From assembly GCA_008015155.1 (NCBI GenBank), contig SSFA01000023.1:62001-126000 (forward strand): a stretch of DNA of 64,000 bases. Reading direction: 5' to 3'. Positions within the stretch are counted from its first letter, which is position 1, and every line of letters starts with the position of its first letter. This document shows positions 38,971 to 48,358 of the stretch, piece after piece. The notes beneath the pieces are model-generated. The model was not told the DNA's origin and made no database searches. It saw only the letters and a program-made list of their open reading frames with translations. Both the position numbers and the translations under genes were made by a program. Source of the DNA: Thiothrix sp. (GTDB lineage Bacteria > Pseudomonadota > Gammaproteobacteria > Thiotrichales > Thiotrichaceae).

Positions 38971-40316
38971 TGGCGGCGAAGTATCGAGCGTATGCTGAGT
39001 ATAAGGATTCGGGGGTGGAGTGGTTGGGGGCGATTCCGGCGCATTGGGAAGTTAAACGCTTAAAACACATTTCTCCCAAAATTGGTGTAGGTTTAGTCAT
39101 TAACCCATCTACATATACAAAAGAAGAAGGTAATTACTTCATATTTGGCAGTGAAGTGAAAGAATTTGGATTTGACTTATCTCATTCCCGACGCATCACA
39201 CAAAAAGATAGCGATCAATTATTTCAATCTCGCTTGAGCCATTTAGACTTGGTTTCTGTAAGAGTTGGGAATCCCGGACTAACTGCTGTAGTTACTAAAG
39301 AGCTAGAAGGAGCAAACTGTGCATCCATAATGATAATAAGAAAGGGAAATTTTAACTCTTATTGGCTTTGTGCTGCCATGAATAGTTCAGTGGGACGAAG
39401 GCAAGTTGAGGCATGTGCATATGGAGCAGCACAAAAACAGTTTAATATTTCTGATGCTATAGACTTCATTTTTCCTACACCTTGTAATTCAGAAGCTGAG
39501 CAAATCGCCAATTTCCTCGACCACGAAACTGCTAAAATCGACGTTTTAATTGAAAAGCAGCAGCAATTAATCGCGCTTTTAAAAGAAAAACGCCAAGCCG
39601 TGATTAGCCATGCCGTCACTAAAGGCTTGAATCCGAATGTGAAAATGAAGGATTCGGGTGTGGAGTGGTTGGGGGATGTGCCGGAACATTGGAAAGTAGC
39701 TCAATTAAAATTTAACACTTTAGAAATGCAAACTGGCCCATTCGGAAGCCAACTTCATGCAGAAGATTATATTGAAAATGGCACACCACTCATTAACCCA
39801 GCGCACATGAGTGAAGGAAAAATAATTCCTGATTTAAAGGTTACTGTTGATAAATTAACTTGCATTAGATTAGATCGCCATCAATTAAAAATTGGTGACC
39901 TGATCTTAGCGCGACGTGGAGAATTAGGTCGCTGCGCTGTTATAAGAAAAGAACATGAAGGATGGCTTTGTGGAACAGGTAGCTTAAAGGCAACCCTAAA
40001 TAAAAAACTACTACCCGACTACGCTTATTTATTAATTACTTCAGAGGGTGTGATAGCTGAATTAGCTTTGGAATCTAAAGGCTCAACTATGGATAATTTG
40101 AATACTGAAACACTTGGAAGAATCCGTGTTCCCATACCACCTATAAAAGAGCAAGAAGATATTCTCAGTTATGTGGAAATAATTGCAGACAAATTCAAAT
40201 TACTTGTAGAAAAAACCCAACAACAAATCGAACTCCTCCAAGAACGCCGAACCGCTCTCATCTCCGCCGCCGTTACTGGCAAAATCGACGTGCGCGACTG
40301 GCAAGCCAACACTTAA
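38970..40316 (+). CDS. hsdS: Type I restriction-modification system, specificity subunit
   Basis: Specificity subunit of 448 aa with two target-recognition domains. Each half begins with the same motif, KDSGVEWLGAIPAHWEVKRL (about residue 11) and KDSGVEWLGDVPEHWKVAQL (about 226), and ends with a conserved helix (IEKQQQLIALLKEKRQAVIS and EKTQQQIELLQERRTALISA). Each half reads one part of a split target. The two recognition-domain segments (about 39060-39490 and 39700-40210) are more AT-rich than the conserved parts, a usual sign of domain exchange. Confidence 0.95.
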   Translation: MAAKYRAYAEYKDSGVEWLGAIPAHWEVKRLKHISPKIGVGLVINPSTYTKEEGNYFIFGSEVKEFGFDLSHSRRITQKDSDQLFQSRLSHLDLVSVRVGNPGLTAVVTKELEGANCASIMIIRKGNFNSYWLCAAMNSSVGRRQVEACAYGAAQKQFNISDAIDFIFPTPCNSEAEQIANFLDHETAKIDVLIEKQQQLIALLKEKRQAVISHAVTKGLNPNVKMKDSGVEWLGDVPEHWKVAQLKFNTLEMQTGPFGSQLHAEDYIENGTPLINPAHMSEGKIIPDLKVTVDKLTCIRLDRHQLKIGDLILARRGELGRCAVIRKEHEGWLCGTGSLKATLNKKLLPDYAYLLITSEGVIAELALESKGSTMDNLNTETLGRIRVPIPPIKEQEDILSYVEIIADKFKLLVEKTQQQIELLQERRTALISAAVTGKIDVRDWQANT

Positions 40317-40318
40317 CC

Positions 40319-40401
40319 CCTCCCAACCTCCCCTTATCAAGGGAGGAGTCAAGAGAAACTCCCTCTTACCCCCTTCCTTGACAAGGGAAGGGCTGGGGAT
40401 G
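40319..40401. repeat. Two adjacent GC-rich imperfect palindromes between hsdS and hsdR
   Basis: The first centres on CCTCCCCTTATCAAGGGAGG and the second on CCCTTCC-TTGACAA-GGGAAGGG; both hold a CC(T)TT..AAGGG core. The layout, two related hairpins side by side, resembles REP/MITE-like intergenic repeats. It directly follows the hsdS stop and precedes a truncated gene. Confidence 0.6.
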
Positions 40402-40415
40402 GGTTATATTATAAC

Positions 40416-40817
40416 GTGCTCAGATACTTGCTATACGAACTCACGGGTGATGACGAACAACGGTTTCGTAATTATTATCAAATGCTCGAAACCCTAGCCG
40501 AAAATCGCGATTTGCAAGCCAATTTAGCGGAGGCCAAAGATATGCTCACTCAAGTTGATGTCACACGTTTTTCAACCTACCGCTGGGGCTTGGAAGCAGG
40601 CATTAAACAGATGGAAGCGGTGGTTGAAGAAAAAGATAAAGCCATAGATCAAGCACTGCGTGAAAAAGAGGAAACCTTACATCGCTTGCAACAAGGCGTT
40701 AAACAATTGTTGATGATGAACACCCTGACGCATCAACAAATCGCCGATGTCTTCCAATTAAGTTTGGAAGAAGTCGCTGCTATTGCGCGTCAACCTCCAC
40801 AAGATACTCAGCATTAA
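40416..40817 (+). CDS. Short coiled-coil protein, possibly the C-terminal remnant of an Rpn/PD-(D/E)XK transposase-like nuclease
   Basis: Frame of 133 aa starting at GTG 40416. The pattern LRYLLYELTGDDEQRFRNYYQMLETLAENR followed by a charged coiled coil (IKQMEAVVEEKDKAIDQALREKEET) and a short helix-turn-helix-like tail (LTHQQIADVFQLSLEEVAAI) resembles the C-terminal part of Rpn-type recombination-promoting nuclease or transposase proteins. No catalytic domain is present, and the frame runs open into the upstream palindromic repeat, so it looks 5'-truncated. It may be a remnant; expression is uncertain. Confidence 0.5.
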   Translation: MLRYLLYELTGDDEQRFRNYYQMLETLAENRDLQANLAEAKDMLTQVDVTRFSTYRWGLEAGIKQMEAVVEEKDKAIDQALREKEETLHRLQQGVKQLLMMNTLTHQQIADVFQLSLEEVAAIARQPPQDTQH

Positions 40818-40917
40818 TAAAAATACCAAAGCCGTTCAGCAGCTAATTGGACGTGACAATAAAGCCTTAATAGGCCAAACTTTCGGGCATCTTTAAAACG
40901 ACTTAAGTGTTTTAGTT

Positions 40918-43900
40918 ATGTCCGACCCCGCTGCTGAACGCCAATTTCAAAATGACATTATTCAAGCCTTTATTAAAAACGGTTGGTTACTCGGCAAAGC
41001 TGAACACTACCATCGCGAATTAGCGCTTTATCCTGAAGATTTAATGGGCTTTGTAAAAGATACCCAAGAAGCTCAATGGCAGCGCTTTTGTGCGATTCAT
41101 CCTGAAAATACTGAGCAAAAATTTCTGGAATTAGTCGGCAAGCAATTAAATAAAGTCGACCCGGATGCCAGTGATCAAGTGGCGCGTACGTTTGGCACTT
41201 TAGGGGTGTTGCGCCATGAATTACGTGACCGCAATGCACGTTTTAGCTTATGCCAATTTAAACCCGATCATGATCTTAATCCCGATACTTTAGCGCGTTA
41301 TCAAAAAAACCGCCTGCGCATTGTGCCCGAGCTAGTGTATAGCCCGTGGGCCAGTGTGAAGGAACTCGCTGAAACAGGATTAAAAGCCAAAGCATGGCGG
41401 ATTGATTTAGTGCTATTTGTGAATGGTATTCCGGTCGCGACTTTAGAATTAAAATCCGAATTCAAGCAAGCCGTGCAGAATGCAATTAAGCAATATAAAA
41501 CCACACGGTTAAGCCTAGACCCCGCTACCAAAAAGCCAGAACCCTTGCTGACCTTTAAACGCGGTGCTTTAGTACATTTCGCAGTGAGCCAATATGAAGT
41601 CTATATGACCACGCGCTTGGAAGGGGCAAAAACTTTTTTCTTACCCTTCAATAAAGGTACAAAGGATGGTGGTGCAGGCAATGAAGTACCTGAGAATATT
41701 CAGGAATACGCTACCGCTTATTTATGGAATGAAGTATTAAAGCCGGATCATTTATTGCGGATTTTAGCGCGGTTTGTGCATTTACAGATTGACGAAAAAG
41801 AAGATTGGCAAGGGCGCAAAACTAAAAAAGAAAGCCTGATTTTTCCGCGTTATCATCAATGGGAGGTGGTGAATAAACTGATTCACGCCGCAAAAACCGA
41901 AGGTGCGGGGCAGAAATATTTAATTCAACATAGTGCAGGCTCGGGTAAATCCAACTCCATTGCTTGGGTCGCGCATCAATTATCTGCTTTACATACGGCC
42001 CAAGGCGATAAGCAATTTCATTCGGTGATTGTGGTCACCGATCGCACTGTATTGGATGCGCAATTACAGGATACGATTTATCAATTTGAACACACGGATG
42101 GCGTGGTTGGGCGGATTAATAATAAAGAAGGCGATGGCTCCAAATCGGAAAAACTCGCCGAAGCTTTAGAGCGTTCGCAGCCCATTATTATTGTCACCAT
42201 TCAAACCTTTCCGCATGTGTTAAAAGCGATTGAAAATAGTGTCAGTTTAAAAGAACGCCGCTATGCGATTATTGCTGATGAAGCGCACTCCTCACAAACC
42301 GGTGCAACGGCTCGCCAACTTAAAGCCGTCTTACAGTTGGAAGCCAGCGAAGAAGAACCTGAGCTAAGTAGCGATGAAATCCTAACGGCTACGGTAGCGA
42401 GTCGACGCCATTCGACGAATTTAAGTTATTTCGCTTTTACCGCTACACCTAAACCCAAAACTTTGGAGCTATTCGGGCGTTTACCGAATCCGGCTTTAGT
42501 GGCTTCAGCCAGCAATAAGCCTGAGCCTTATCACGTCTACTCGATGCGCCAAGCGATTGAGGAAGGCTTTATTTTGGATGTATTGAAAAACTACACTAAT
42601 TATAAAGTCGCTTATCAACTCGCTTTAAAACTGCAACAAGCCGATCAAGAGGTAGACAGTAAACGCGCTAAGGTAAAACTCAATCAATGGGTGCGCTTAC
42701 ACGATTACAATATCGCGCAAAAGGTGCAGATTATTGTTGAGCATTTCCGCGAGCATGTCATGGGTTTACTGGATGGGCAAGCCAAAGCCATGCTGGTCAC
42801 CAGTTCGCGCAAAGAAGCGGTGCGCTACAAACAAGCCTTTGATCAATACATTCAGACACAGGGCTATGACCGGCTCCATGCAATGGTGGCCTTTTCGGGC
42901 GAAGTCGAGTTTTCAAGCCAAGACCCCAATTGTGCTGACTTGCTGGGCATTAAATTCACCGAAACCAGTATGAATCCCCATCTCAAAGGTCGCGATCTAC
43001 GTAGAGCTTTTGATTCAGATGATTATCAAGTGATGATCGTAGCGAATAAATTTCAGACTGGCTTTGATCAACCTAAACTCTGCGCTATGTATGTGGATAA
43101 GAAACTAGGTGGTGTGGAATGTGTGCAAACCCTATCGCGCCTCAATCGCACCTATCCCAGTAAAGCGGAAACGGGCACTTTCGTATTGGATTTCTTTAAT
43201 GAGCCAGCGGATATTTTAGAAGCCTTTCAGCCTTATTATCAAACTGCAGAACTCGCGGACGTGTCTGACCCGAATCTGATTTTTCAATTATTGGATAAAT
43301 TACGCGCGGCTGGGATTTTTACATGGGCAGAAGTGGAACAATTTTGTAGTGCCTTTTACCAAAAGAATAAATCTAGCCAAGCACTAGCCAATAGTTGTAA
43401 ACCGGCGGTAGAACGCTGGCAAAAACGCTATCAATCTGCCATCGAAGCGCTTAAACACGCTAAACAAATTCTGGAGCTTAGCAAAAAAACCGGCGATGCG
43501 GTGTTGATTGCCAATGCAGAAAACAGTTTAAAAGACTGCCAGAAAGAGAAAGATAGGCTGGAACTGTTTAAGAAAGATTTAGGCTCATTCACGCGCTTTT
43601 ATGAATTTATGTCACAAATTGTCGATTACGATGATCTTGAGCTAGAAAAGCTCAACCTTTATGCGCGTCACTTGCGCCCGTTGCTACGAGAAACGGTATT
43701 AGCTGAGGATGAAATTGACCTCGACCAAGTGATCTTAAGTCATTATCGGGTTGCCAAAATCCGCCAGCAGGACTTGCAGCTCAAAGACGAACAAGGCGAA
43801 TATCAATTAAAACCTACCGATGGATTAGGTAGTGGCAAGGCGCGTGACCAGCAAGAGGAATGGCTCTCGCAAATAATTCAACGCTTAAATGAATTATTTG

Positions 43901-44187
43901 ATATGGAGGGCTTAAACAATCAAGATACTGTCAATTACGCTTATACCATCTGCGATAAATTGAGCGAAAATGAAAGTGTTATGTTGCAAATCGCTAATAA
44001 CACACCCGAGCAAGCGCTATTGGGCGACTTCGCTAAAGCCTTGGAAGATGCGGTAATGGATAGCTCAGCCGCTCATCAAAATCAAATGATGCAACTCTTG
44101 AGTGATCCCAGCAAACTGCAAACTTATGGACGTTTGCTGTTTGATTTACTATTGCGTCAAGCCGCTAAGAGCCACTCCCTACCCTAA
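40918..44187 (+). CDS. hsdR: Type I restriction-modification system, endonuclease/translocase subunit
   Basis: Restriction subunit of 1089 aa. The N-terminal PD-(D/E)XK nuclease has RIDLVLFVNGIPVATLELKSEF (about residues 160-181). The SF2 motor has Walker A HSAGSGKSNS (about 339), DEAHSSQTG (about 455) and FAFTATPKPKTLELFG, then motifs V-VI with FQTGFDQPKLCAMYVDKKL and QTLSRLNRTYP. The C-terminal helical part assembles with HsdM/HsdS. The frame is intact, so the system is potentially active. Confidence 0.95.
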   Translation: MSDPAAERQFQNDIIQAFIKNGWLLGKAEHYHRELALYPEDLMGFVKDTQEAQWQRFCAIHPENTEQKFLELVGKQLNKVDPDASDQVARTFGTLGVLRHELRDRNARFSLCQFKPDHDLNPDTLARYQKNRLRIVPELVYSPWASVKELAETGLKAKAWRIDLVLFVNGIPVATLELKSEFKQAVQNAIKQYKTTRLSLDPATKKPEPLLTFKRGALVHFAVSQYEVYMTTRLEGAKTFFLPFNKGTKDGGAGNEVPENIQEYATAYLWNEVLKPDHLLRILARFVHLQIDEKEDWQGRKTKKESLIFPRYHQWEVVNKLIHAAKTEGAGQKYLIQHSAGSGKSNSIAWVAHQLSALHTAQGDKQFHSVIVVTDRTVLDAQLQDTIYQFEHTDGVVGRINNKEGDGSKSEKLAEALERSQPIIIVTIQTFPHVLKAIENSVSLKERRYAIIADEAHSSQTGATARQLKAVLQLEASEEEPELSSDEILTATVASRRHSTNLSYFAFTATPKPKTLELFGRLPNPALVASASNKPEPYHVYSMRQAIEEGFILDVLKNYTNYKVAYQLALKLQQADQEVDSKRAKVKLNQWVRLHDYNIAQKVQIIVEHFREHVMGLLDGQAKAMLVTSSRKEAVRYKQAFDQYIQTQGYDRLHAMVAFSGEVEFSSQDPNCADLLGIKFTETSMNPHLKGRDLRRAFDSDDYQVMIVANKFQTGFDQPKLCAMYVDKKLGGVECVQTLSRLNRTYPSKAETGTFVLDFFNEPADILEAFQPYYQTAELADVSDPNLIFQLLDKLRAAGIFTWAEVEQFCSAFYQKNKSSQALANSCKPAVERWQKRYQSAIEALKHAKQILELSKKTGDAVLIANAENSLKDCQKEKDRLELFKKDLGSFTRFYEFMSQIVDYDDLELEKLNLYARHLRPLLRETVLAEDEIDLDQVILSHYRVAKIRQQDLQLKDEQGEYQLKPTDGLGSGKARDQQEEWLSQIIQRLNELFDMEGLNNQDTVNYAYTICDKLSENESVMLQIANNTPEQALLGDFAKALEDAVMDSSAAHQNQMMQLLSDPSKLQTYGRLLFDLLLRQAAKSHSLP

Positions 44188-44212
44188 GTATTTAGCACCT
44201 CATCACAGACCT

Positions 44213-44368
44213 ATGGCTGATCTAGTTCTCATCCTAATTGCCTTTTTTACTTCCAGCCTAACTGCCATTTTTGGCTTAGGAGGCGGTAGGAGCCTGATTG
44301 CCTTCATGCCGCTATTCCTACCCGCCCCCCGCGCCATATCAAACGATGCTTGGGCAGCATGCATCTGA
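44213..44368 (+). pseudogene. 5' fragment of a TauE/SafE-family permease
   Basis: About 50 codons read LVLILIAFFTSSLTAIFGLG and continue GGRSLIAFMPLFLPAPRAIS, the first hairpin of a TauE/SafE-type exporter. The frame then ends in unrelated residues and a stop, while the full family is about 250 aa. A remnant after hsdR; a longer in-frame start inside hsdR is a shadow. Confidence 0.6.
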
Positions 44369-44420
44369 TGCATTAACCCATTAAACTGCTGTATGTTCTT
44401 AATAGCTCAGTGGAGAAACT

Positions 44421-44960
44421 ATGCAACCCGCTTTAATGATTATTGATATGCAAGCTGCAATGCGTAGGCCCGAGGCTGGTGTGCGCAATAACCCGCAGGC
44501 TGAAACGAATATAAGTGCCTTACTGCTACACTGGCGTGCTTTAAAACAGCCTATTATTCATATTCGTCATATCTCCCGCTCAGCCACTTCATTATTTGCT
44601 GCGGGGCAAGCAGGAGCAGCGTTTCAAGCTGCTTTTTTACCTTTACCAACTGAGGCGGTCTTTGAAAAAAATGTTCCCGATGTCTTTACTCACAGCAATC
44701 TTGAGCATTGGTTGCATGTACGAGGGATTTGCGACTTGGTTATTGTGGGTGTCAGTACGAATAACTCGGTGGAATCGACCGCACGCAGCGCGGGGAATTT
44801 AGGTTTTAATACGCGAGTAGTAGCCGATGCCTGCTTTGCCTTCGAGCAAACGGATTATAATGGCATTAAACGCAGTGCGGATGAGGTGCATGCCATGTCT
44901 TTAGCCAATTTGGCGGCGGACTATGCCAGCATTATTAAGACCCACGAGCTACTCAGCTAA
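44421..44960 (+). CDS. Isochorismatase-like cysteine-hydrolase family protein
   Basis: Single-domain protein of 179 aa. The catalytic Asp is in ALMIIDMQ (residue about 10) and the Lys in AVFEKNVPD (about 79). The loop that normally carries the nucleophilic Cys reads GVSTNNSVESTARSAG, so Ser stands in its place near residue 117. The cis-peptide-like GVS...T frame and following helix are otherwise intact. It may be a subgroup with altered chemistry or no hydrolase activity. Standing alone between a permease remnant and the convergent ATPase gene. Confidence 0.82.
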   Translation: MQPALMIIDMQAAMRRPEAGVRNNPQAETNISALLLHWRALKQPIIHIRHISRSATSLFAAGQAGAAFQAAFLPLPTEAVFEKNVPDVFTHSNLEHWLHVRGICDLVIVGVSTNNSVESTARSAGNLGFNTRVVADACFAFEQTDYNGIKRSADEVHAMSLANLAADYASIIKTHELLS

Positions 44961-44976
44961 GCAACCCAGAACCTAA

Positions 44977-44995
44977 GCCAGACCTTGGCTCTGGC
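44977..44995. terminator. Hairpin between convergent genes
   Basis: Arms GCCAGA and TCTGGC (6 bp) with a 7-nt loop lie between the isochorismatase-like gene and the convergent ABC ATPase gene. No T-run. Confidence 0.3.
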
Positions 44996-45055
44996 CGAAT
45001 TTCACCTACTTCCAACTAGGCTTGGCTCCCACTTGCTGCATGCCTCTTTAAGCAT

Positions 45056-46135
45056 TTAGCGCACCCGCTCCCCCGACTCAGTAAACAAAAACGCCCGCAC
45101 TGGATCAAAGGCAGTTTGTAGAATACTTTTCGCCGCAGTATCGCGATCATGTTTGGCTTCAATCACCAATTTTTCACCACCGCTATTCCGCGCATATACA
45201 TACGAAGTGCCGCCTAAGTGTTCTGCCACATCCACCGTCACTTTTAAGGCAGTACTCGCATCGCGATCAAAGTGTTCAGGGCGAATCCCAAGCTTGTAAG
45301 CTTTTCCAACGGGCATGGCGGTGGTTAAAGGCAAATCCACGCTAAGATTGTCTTGAGCAGGTAAGCGTACTGTGGTTTTGCCTATCGTTGACTCCAGCAC
45401 TTCCGCTTGCAAGAAATTCATACTGGGCGAGCCAATGAAGCCTGCCACAAATAGATTATTCGGGTTATCGTAAAGCTCTAAGGGTGCGCCGACTTGTTCA
45501 ATATGTCCTTTACGCAACACCACAATTTTATCCGCCAAAGTCATTGCTTCCACTTGGTCGTGGGTTACATAAATCATGGTTGCGCCCAAATCATTATGTA
45601 ATTTGGCGATTTCAACGCGCATGGCCACGCGCAATTCAGCATCTAAATTAGAGAGCGGTTCGTCGAATAAAAAGACTTTAGGTTCGCGTACAATTGCCCG
45701 TCCAATCGCGACCCGCTGGCGTTGTCCACCGGAGAGTTGTTTGGGTTTACGATCAAGTAAAGGCTCAAGTTCAAGGATTTTGGCAGCTTTGGCGGTGCGT
45801 TGTTCGATTTCGGCTTTGGGGGTTCCGGTCATTTTTAAGCCAAAACCCATATTTTCGCGCACGGTCATATGTGGATAGAGTGCATAGGTTTGGAAGACCA
45901 TCGCGATACCGCGTTCGGCAGCTTCAGTTTGGGTGACATCTTGCCGATCAATGTGAATCGAGCCTGAGGTTACGGTTTCTAAGCCCGCAATCATGCGTAG
46001 TAAAGTGGATTTACCGCAGCCTGAAGGCCCGACGAAAACCACAAACTCACCACTATTAATCTGTAAATTGACCCCATGAATCACGGTTAAGGGGCCAAAG
46101 CTTTTCACCACGTCTTTTAAGACTAAATCTGCCAT
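45056..46135 (-). CDS. Sugar ABC transporter ATP-binding protein (MalK/UgpC/MsmK type)
   Basis: ATPase of 359 aa. It has Walker [10 protein letters not shown] (residues 36-44), signature [19 protein letters not shown] (about 134), Walker [13 protein letters not shown] and an H-loop in VTHDQ. The C-terminal TOBE/OB regulatory domain begins about residue 240. It is the only sugar-type ATPase in the window, while two binding-protein/permease sets (28964-32126 and 47080-50166) lack their own. It may energise both, as MsmK-type ATPases do elsewhere (inference). Same strand as iclR, 32 bp downstream. Confidence 0.94.
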   Translation of the reverse strand: MADLVLKDVVKSFGPLTVIHGVNLQINSGEFVVFVGPSGCGKSTLLRMIAGLETVTSGSIHIDRQDVTQTEAAERGIAMVFQTYALYPHMTVRENMGFGLKMTGTPKAEIEQRTAKAAKILELEPLLDRKPKQLSGGQRQRVAIGRAIVREPKVFLFDEPLSNLDAELRVAMRVEIAKLHNDLGATMIYVTHDQVEAMTLADKIVVLRKGHIEQVGAPLELYDNPNNLFVAGFIGSPSMNFLQAEVLESTIGKTTVRLPAQDNLSVDLPLTTAMPVGKAYKLGIRPEHFDRDASTALKVTVDVAEHLGGTSYVYARNSGGEKLVIEAKHDRDTAAKSILQTAFDPVRAFLFTESGERVR

Positions 46136-46167
46136 CCTCTCCTCCTGACACGCTATTGGCTGTGGTG

Positions 46168-46956
46168 CTAAGCGTGTGGTCCTAACTTGACTTTCAAACT
46201 ATTGTTAATGGCTTGAGCGGTCTCTACCACCCACACGCGCCACTGTTCTAACTGCTGGGCTTGCAAACGATATACTGGGGTAGTCACTGAAATCCCGCCG
46301 CGTAATTCGCCTTGCGCCGATACCAAAGGGGCTGCCACACAACGAATCCCAACCTCATGTTCTTCACGATCTTCGGCATAATGCTGGGCGCGAATCTGCT
46401 CGACTTCAGCTAATAAAGCCGCTGGACTGGTTAAAGTGTGTTTAGTAAACACTTGAAAATCCAAGCGCTGAGCTAACTCGGCAACACTGGCTTGATCCAA
46501 TACCGACAACATTGCCTTACCCACCCCCGTGCAATAAACCGGCGAGGTATTGCCAATTTGTGAATGCATGCGCACCGCTTGGCAGCTTTCCACCTTATCC
46601 AAATACACCACGCGATCATCGCGCAATACGGCTAAATGCACCGTTTCATTCGTGCGCTCATGCAAAGCTGCCAAAAACGGCGCAGCTACTTGGCGTAGGC
46701 TGTTTTGTGACCACGCTAAAGATGCCCAATTCAGTAAACGCACTCCTAACTCATACGTGCCGGTATCTGCATTTAGGGTGATCAAACCCTCTTCTAATAA
46801 ATGGCTGATTTGCCGATGCAAACTGCCACGTGGCTGTCCTAAGCGATTCAATAAATCGGTAAAACGCAGTGGCTCATACGAGGTGGCAATCACATCCAAC
46901 ACTGCTAAGGCTTTACCTAAAGTACCCGTTTGTGATTCGGCTTTATCCAAGTTCAT
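46168..46956 (-). CDS. IclR-family transcriptional regulator of the galactoside operon
   Basis: Regulator of 262 aa. The N-terminal winged helix ([20 protein letters not shown], near residue 30) is followed by the IclR effector domain ([33 protein letters not shown] and [25 protein letters not shown]). It is divergent from the binding-protein gene at 47080, with a strong inverted repeat over the start site of that operon. The inducer is likely a galactose-pathway intermediate (inference). Confidence 0.92.
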   Translation of the reverse strand: MNLDKAESQTGTLGKALAVLDVIATSYEPLRFTDLLNRLGQPRGSLHRQISHLLEEGLITLNADTGTYELGVRLLNWASLAWSQNSLRQVAAPFLAALHERTNETVHLAVLRDDRVVYLDKVESCQAVRMHSQIGNTSPVYCTGVGKAMLSVLDQASVAELAQRLDFQVFTKHTLTSPAALLAEVEQIRAQHYAEDREEHEVGIRCVAAPLVSAQGELRGGISVTTPVYRLQAQQLEQWRVWVVETAQAINNSLKVKLGPHA

Positions 46957-46963
46957 TCCCTAC

Positions 46964-46992
46964 TTGACATTAGTTGCATTTTTGCATATTAA
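46964..46992 (+). promoter_or_regulatory. Sigma-70 promoter of the galactoside/De Ley-Doudoroff operon
   Basis: Perfect -35 TTGACA (46964-46969), 17-bp spacer, -10 TATTAA (46987-46992). Start expected near 46999, at the edge of the inverted repeat at 47001-47035. Confidence 0.75.
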
Positions 46993-47000
46993 TTTAATTA

Positions 47001-47035
47001 TTCCAAATAGTAAAAACAAATTCCACTATTTGGAA
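47001..47035. promoter_or_regulatory. Candidate IclR-family operator
   Basis: Perfect 11-bp inverted repeat TTCCAAATAGT (47001-47011) / ACTATTTGGAA (47025-47035). A third TTCCA half-site (47021-47025) makes a nested TTCCA-N5-TGGAA palindrome with the right arm. It covers +1 to about +37 of the promoter just upstream, a position suited to repression. Confidence 0.65.
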
Positions 47036-47079
47036 CAAAAATACCTGCATTAGGTACTTACTAGGAGGAGAAAGACAAG

Positions 47080-48327
47080 ATGTTTACAAGTTTGCGCAAG
47101 TTATCTCTGGCTGCGTTGATGGCGGGCTTATTCAGTGCTTCAGCGTGGGCGGGTGATTTAGTAGTCAATTACGATGGTTCTGACCCAGCCCCGAAAAAAG
47201 CGTTTGAAGCCGTTATTGCGAAATTCCAAGAAGCCAATCCCGATATTAAAGTGAAATGGAATACCTTCGATCACGAAGGCTACAAAACCTCAATCCGTAA
47301 CTTCCTCACCGCTGATCCACCCGATGTTGCAGCTTGGTATGCAGCAAACCGCATGGCTCCATTCGTCAAAGCGGGTTTATTTGAAGACGTTTCTGATGTT
47401 TGGGAAAAAGAAGGCTTGAATGATTCAATGGCCTCCGCAGCGGGTGCGATGACCATTGATGGCAAAAAATGGGGCGTACCTTATACCTATTATCAATGGG
47501 GTGTTTATTACCGCAAAGATATCTTTGAGAAATTAGGCATTGCTGTTCCAAAAACGTGGGATGAGTTATTAGCGGCTTCGGCTAAATTAAAAGAAAATGA
47601 TATTACCCCGTTTGCAGTCGGTACTAAACAAACCTGGACTACTGGTGGCTGGTTTGATTATTTGAATCTACGTACCAATGGCTATGAGGTACACCGTGAT
47701 TTAACTTCCGGCAAAATTAAATACACCGATCCACGTATTCAAAAAACCTTTGATAATTGGGATGCCTTATTAAAGCCCGGCTATTTCTTAAAAGATCATG
47801 CTTCTTTCACTTGGCAAGATGCCCTAGCACCGATGGTACAAGGCAAAGCGGCGATGTATTTAATGGGTAATTTCGCCGTTGCCCCGTTACGTGAGGCCGG
47901 TTTAACGGATGCGCAATTAGGTTTCTTCCAATTCCCAGAAATTACTGCAGGCGTGGAAAAAGCTGAAGATGCACCAATTGATACTTTCCATATTCCTGCT
48001 AAAGCTAAAAATAAAGACGATGCGCGTAAATTCTTAGCTTTCTTAGCTTCACCCGATACCCAAACCATGGTGAATAAAGAATTAGGTCAATTGCCGATTA
48101 ATAAGAATGCCCAAGTCGGTGACGATGTATTCTTAAAAGCAGGCTTTGAAATGCTCTCGAATACTAAGCAATTAGCGCAATTCTATGACCGTGATGCCGA
48201 TGCAGAAATGGCAAAAGCGGGTATGGATGGTTTCCAAGAGTTCATGATTAAACCCGAACGCCGTAAAGAAATTTTAGAGCGTTTAGATAAAGTGCAAGAA
48301 AAAGTGAATGCAAAAGCAAGTAATTAA
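47080..48327 (+). CDS. ABC sugar transporter, periplasmic binding protein (galactoside operon)
   Basis: Family 1 binding protein of 415 aa with a Sec signal peptide (LSLAALMAGLFSASAWA). It reads VVNYDGSDPAPKKAFEAVIA, FLTADPPDVAAWYAANRMAPFV and KKWGVPYTYYQWGVYYRKDIFEKLG, typical of sugar binders. An AGGAGGAG site precedes the ATG. First gene of a ten-gene operon. Probable ligand: an alpha- or beta-galactoside, given the hydrolases encoded with it. Confidence 0.93.
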   Translation: MFTSLRKLSLAALMAGLFSASAWAGDLVVNYDGSDPAPKKAFEAVIAKFQEANPDIKVKWNTFDHEGYKTSIRNFLTADPPDVAAWYAANRMAPFVKAGLFEDVSDVWEKEGLNDSMASAAGAMTIDGKKWGVPYTYYQWGVYYRKDIFEKLGIAVPKTWDELLAASAKLKENDITPFAVGTKQTWTTGGWFDYLNLRTNGYEVHRDLTSGKIKYTDPRIQKTFDNWDALLKPGYFLKDHASFTWQDALAPMVQGKAAMYLMGNFAVAPLREAGLTDAQLGFFQFPEITAGVEKAEDAPIDTFHIPAKAKNKDDARKFLAFLASPDTQTMVNKELGQLPINKNAQVGDDVFLKAGFEMLSNTKQLAQFYDRDADAEMAKAGMDGFQEFMIKPERRKEILERLDKVQEKVNAKASN

Positions 48328-48358
48328 TACACTTGTGTTTCACTAAAGCGTCATCACG

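Noticed and set aside
40319..40401. CRISPR array
   Set aside because: Only two dissimilar palindromes, with no regular spacers and no cas genes.
44102..44368. 88-codon frame extending the TauE/SafE fragment upstream into hsdR
   Set aside because: The added residues lie inside hsdR in another frame and have no permease character; only the part from 44213 is meaningful.
46550..47053. 167-codon frame antisense to iclR and running through its promoter region
   Set aside because: It would cover the divergent promoter and operator and has no domain pattern.
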